64,000 bases of DNA from Phreatobacter sp. (GTDB taxonomy: Bacteria; Pseudomonadota; Alphaproteobacteria; Rhizobiales; Phreatobacteraceae): contig NZ_JALHMP010000016.1 of NCBI RefSeq assembly GCF_022843985.1, positions 1-64,000 on the forward strand, in the 5' to 3' direction. This document shows, piece after piece, positions 62,297 through 64,000 of this stretch. The notes beneath the pieces were generated by a model that was given only the letters and a program-made list of their open reading frames with translations, was not told the origin of the DNA and did no database searches. Each line of letters starts with the position of its first letter. Position 1 is the stretch's first letter. A program made the position numbers and the translations under genes.

Positions 62297-62848
62297 TCAG
62301 CGCGGCGCGGCGCCCCCGGCCGAGGCCGCCCCGTCGCGCGTCCGCGCATTGCCAAGCGCCGTTTCAAAGAACGCCTTGGAATCACCGACCGCGATGGTCC
62401 GCTCGCAGGTGGGCGCGCAGGAATAGGTCTCGCGATCGACGCCGCGATAGACCTGAACCACCGAGTCATGCTGCACGCGCACGCGAATCTGAATGGTCAG
62501 AAGCGGTTCGCCGCGCCCGTCAAGGGCGATGAGATTGGTCGCGCCGACGCTCTTGCCGGTCAGAACCATCAAGCCGCCGCGCTGAACGGAGGCGTCGGCG
62601 ATCAGCGGATTGCCGATGACGAGGGTCGATACATTGGCCGGCAGGCGGAGCACGCGCGCCTGATCCATCGTTACGGTCATGCCCTGTGCAACGACGCCGG
62701 CAAGATCCGCGGAGAGGGCACCGGCGAGCGGGGTTTCCGCTGCCCGCGCGGTCCCAGCGGGGATCAGTACCATCAGGGCCGCAGCCGCCATCACGACGCT
62801 GCGCGCGTAAAGAGGGATCGAGTCGGTGAGCCTGACCATCGTTTTCAT
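62297..62848 (-). CDS. Pilus N-domain protein (CpaC-like secretin N-terminal domain only)
   Basis: 183 residues from ATG 62848: signal peptide (about 1-36, ending ARAAE), then the T2SS-T3SS_pil_N domain (about 48-125: TMDQARVLRLPANVSTLVIGNPLIADASVQRGGLMVLTGKSVGATNLIALDGRG). Only the N-terminal domain of CpaC-type secretins is present and the barrel is missing, which is a known family of short homologs. It is likely periplasmic and part of the Tad pilus. It faces the Flp pilins across 525 bases. Confidence 0.87.
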   Translation of the reverse strand: MKTMVRLTDSIPLYARSVVMAAAALMVLIPAGTARAAETPLAGALSADLAGVVAQGMTVTMDQARVLRLPANVSTLVIGNPLIADASVQRGGLMVLTGKSVGATNLIALDGRGEPLLTIQIRVRVQHDSVVQVYRGVDRETYSCAPTCERTIAVGDSKAFFETALGNARTRDGAASAGGAAPR

Positions 62849-63253
62849 CGAAGCTCTCGTTCGGGGCGGTCCAACGTGTTCCTGCAGAAAAACAGAAAAT
62901 GGTGAACGAATTGCCAATGGCCCGGACGCCGAACTGTCGCAGTGCACCGTGCCCCTGCCGCGCCGGGTCTGCCCAAATGTCCTGCGACCTGTTTCTTGTC
63001 GTATCCACGGCTGCGGTTGCGATTCACCGGCGGCGAAAAAACAATGAAAGTCGGTTGTCCAGGAGTCGCGGGAGCTTATCATGCGAGATACTTATGTAAA
63101 ACGTCAATAAAAACGTTCAACTCGTGAAAAAATAAACAAATCTATGTAAATATTATAATTTTCGCTATGAATTAGCCGAAAATTTATTTTATATTCCGAT
63201 TAAATGACTATTTAACCACATAAAATACGTTACGGAAATTCATGTATTGACGA
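62849..63253. promoter_or_regulatory. Long intergenic region with AT-rich segment before the pilins
   Basis: Part of the 525-base gap between the pilus N-domain gene and the first pilin. Its right half (about 63085-63253) is extremely AT-rich for this genome (runs such as AAAAAATAAACAAA and TTTATTTTATATT) and has no open frame worth calling. It likely carries the pilin promoter and binding sites for nucleoid-type regulators. TTGACG at 63247-63252 could be a -35 element. No second gene is seen. Confidence 0.45.
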
Positions 63254-63442
63254 TTTGGATTTAACGATGCGGCAACGGGTGGTCGCTAACGTGAGCGCAG
63301 TTCGAACGGATCATAACAACTTGACCGGCGAACAGCGCTCTTTCGGCGCATCGTGGACAACCAGGAGTCAGCCATGAAGAACCTCTTCGCTCGCTTCGCC
63401 CGTGACAACTCGGGCGCCACCGCTATCGAATACGGCCTGATC
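63254..63442 (+). repeat. Copy 1 of a tandem duplicated leader-plus-pilin unit
   Basis: Aligns without gaps to 63812-64000 (offset 558). The leader from CAGTTCGAAC (63298) to the ATG is 76 bases in both copies with about 10 mismatches by eye, including a conserved GCGC...GCGC hairpin. The first 69 coding bases differ at only 4 positions, all synonymous. The duplication continues beyond the window in copy 2. Confidence 0.85.
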
Positions 63443-63538
63443 GCCGCCGGTATCGCTGCCGTCGTCATCACCGCCGTCTACAACCTCGGCAGCAAGGTCA
63501 ACGACACTTTCGTCGGCATCAACAACAACCTGAAATAA
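63374..63538 (+). CDS. flp: Flp/Fap-type pilin (first copy)
   Basis: 54 residues from ATG 63374 behind AGGAG. The major subunit of Flp pili: MKNLFARFARDNSGATAIEYGLIAAGIAAV has the short basic leader, the prepilin-peptidase site before Ala/Thr (G|ATAIEYGL) and the conserved Glu and Tyr, followed by the hydrophobic helix. A short tail (NDTFVGINNNLK) ends the protein. A near-identical second pilin follows; a terminator lies between. Confidence 0.95.
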   Translation: MKNLFARFARDNSGATAIEYGLIAAGIAAVVITAVYNLGSKVNDTFVGINNNLK

Positions 63539-63567
63539 CAGTCTCACGCCATACTTCCGGCGGCCTG

Positions 63568-63615
63568 AACGCCGGCCCTCCACAGATGAGTGGCGGGCCG
63601 GCGTTGTCTTTTTGA
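63568..63615 (+). terminator. Terminator after the first pilin gene
   Basis: Long stem AACGCCGGCCCTCCAC / GTGGCGGGCCGGCGTT (one mismatch) around a 6-base loop (63568-63605), followed by GTCTTTTTG. It begins 30 bases after the pilin stop, so the two pilins are transcribed separately, at least in part. Confidence 0.85.
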
Positions 63616-63811
63616 AAGCTGCCTCGTGTCAGCATCGCAAAATGATGCGGGATTTCCGCAGTCAAAATATTAAAAACGTTGATAGAAATCCAAAAAATAA
63701 AATATTAACTAAACTAAACATAAGAATTAAGCGGAGTAATGCGAATGAAACTGATCCTCAATACGATTTTAACTGAACTGTGATGCATGCTTCGATTGAA
63801 ATTTTGCGAAG
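63616..63811. promoter_or_regulatory. AT-rich intergenic region before the second pilin
   Basis: A second strongly AT-rich stretch (63655-63810, runs such as AAAAAATAAAATATT), analogous in position to that before the first pilin but not alignable base by base. With the terminator at 63568 and the leader at 63812 onwards it fills the 393-base gap between the pilins. No gene is seen. Confidence 0.4.
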
Positions 63812-64000
63812 CTTTGACTTAACGAAGGGGCAAGGGCTTCTCGATAGGGTCCAGTCAGTTCGAACCGTTCATCGCAACTTGACGGGCGAACAGCGCGCTT
63901 CCGGCGCGTCGTGGACATCTAGGAGTCAGCCATGAAGAACCTCTTCGCGCGTTTCGCCCGTGACAATTCGGGCGCCACCGCCATCGAATACGGCCTGATC
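63812..64000 (+). repeat. Copy 2 of the duplicated leader-plus-pilin unit
   Basis: Same block as 63254-63442 at an offset of 558 bases with no insertions. It runs to the end of the window. Confidence 0.85.
63932..64000 (+). CDS. flp: Flp/Fap-type pilin (second copy, cut by window end)
   Basis: Only the first 23 codons are in the window: ATG 63932 behind AGGAG, reading MKNLFARFARDNSGATAIEY then GLI. The peptide is identical to the first pilin, and the four differing bases are all in third codon positions, which points to selection on the protein. The C-terminal part lies outside the window and may differ. Confidence 0.93.
   Translation, partial: MKNLFARFARDNSGATAIEYGLI

Noticed and set aside
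62849-63373. Horizontal transfer of the AT-rich pilin region
   Set aside because: The pilin coding sequence itself has the GC-rich codon use of the genome, and no integrase, repeats or attachment site frame it; AT-richness is confined to non-coding DNA, as in many promoters.

Overview
The window is GC-rich chromosomal DNA (about two thirds G+C by eye) with densely packed, often ATGA- or GTGA-overlapping genes. The gene families point to an alphaproteobacterium of the Hyphomicrobiales (Bosea, Phreatobacter or Bradyrhizobiaceae type). The evidence is a condensing 5-aminolevulinate synthase, a ScfR-type regulator, a formate dehydrogenase cluster with DUF3305/DUF3306/DUF6352/DUF6505 proteins, hslV-DUF2585-hslU, a his operon containing DUF2628, an intracellular PhaZ and a Flp/Tad pilus locus. 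The genus cannot be fixed from sequence alone. I see no rRNA, tRNA, IS element, prophage or CRISPR array.

Left part (1-8.4 kb): a minus-strand operon that looks like outer-membrane metal (probably copper) uptake (DUF2946, TonB-dependent receptor, TonB, YcnI/DUF1775 cut by the window edge). It is followed by a COG0523 metallochaperone GTPase with a D-aminoacylase-type amidohydrolase, and an exported WD40-cytochrome c fusion.

The core (8.4-30.6 kb) is one large molybdenum/tungsten formate dehydrogenase island. It holds a multi-cluster Fe-S protein, five poorly characterised accessory proteins (a lipoate-ligase-like protein without the catalytic lysine, DUF6505, DUF6352, DUF3305, DUF3306), an HTH-TorD fusion, a small Tat-signal protein and the three FDH subunits. 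It continues with mobB-moeA, mobA-fdhD, a tungstate-type ABC transporter with two different binding proteins, a divergent HTH/periplasmic-binding-protein-like regulator, a degenerate MoeA-like protein and a MoeA fused to an oxyanion-binding-type domain. Together these would take up the metal, build the bis-MGD cofactor, sulfurate it, insert it, and export a membrane-bound FDH that feeds electrons from formate to quinone.

Middle part (30.6-48.3 kb): DUF2336; hemA with an FNR/FixK box; a class II aldolase; infC, which appears to start at ATT; an alpha/beta hydrolase; an XRE-cupin regulator with a two-domain acetyltransferase; a SprT-like protease; PhaZ; an ABC-2 export operon containing a TrpF paralog; ribokinase with an HpcH/HpaI aldolase; gluconokinase with 6-phosphogluconate dehydrogenase; adenosine kinase; and the HslUV protease genes.

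Right part (48.4-64 kb): hslV divergent from hisB-DUF2628-hisH-hisA-hisF; a LysE exporter; an M15 peptidase with a YARHG protein; a LuxR-type regulator divergent from a ScfR-type regulator with a repeated TGCRAAA operator; divergent glpK and glpD; and a Tad pilus locus (two TadE-like proteins, a pilus N-domain secretin-like protein). The pilus locus faces an AT-rich region and two tandem Flp pilin genes whose leaders are duplicated without gaps; the second pilin runs off the window.
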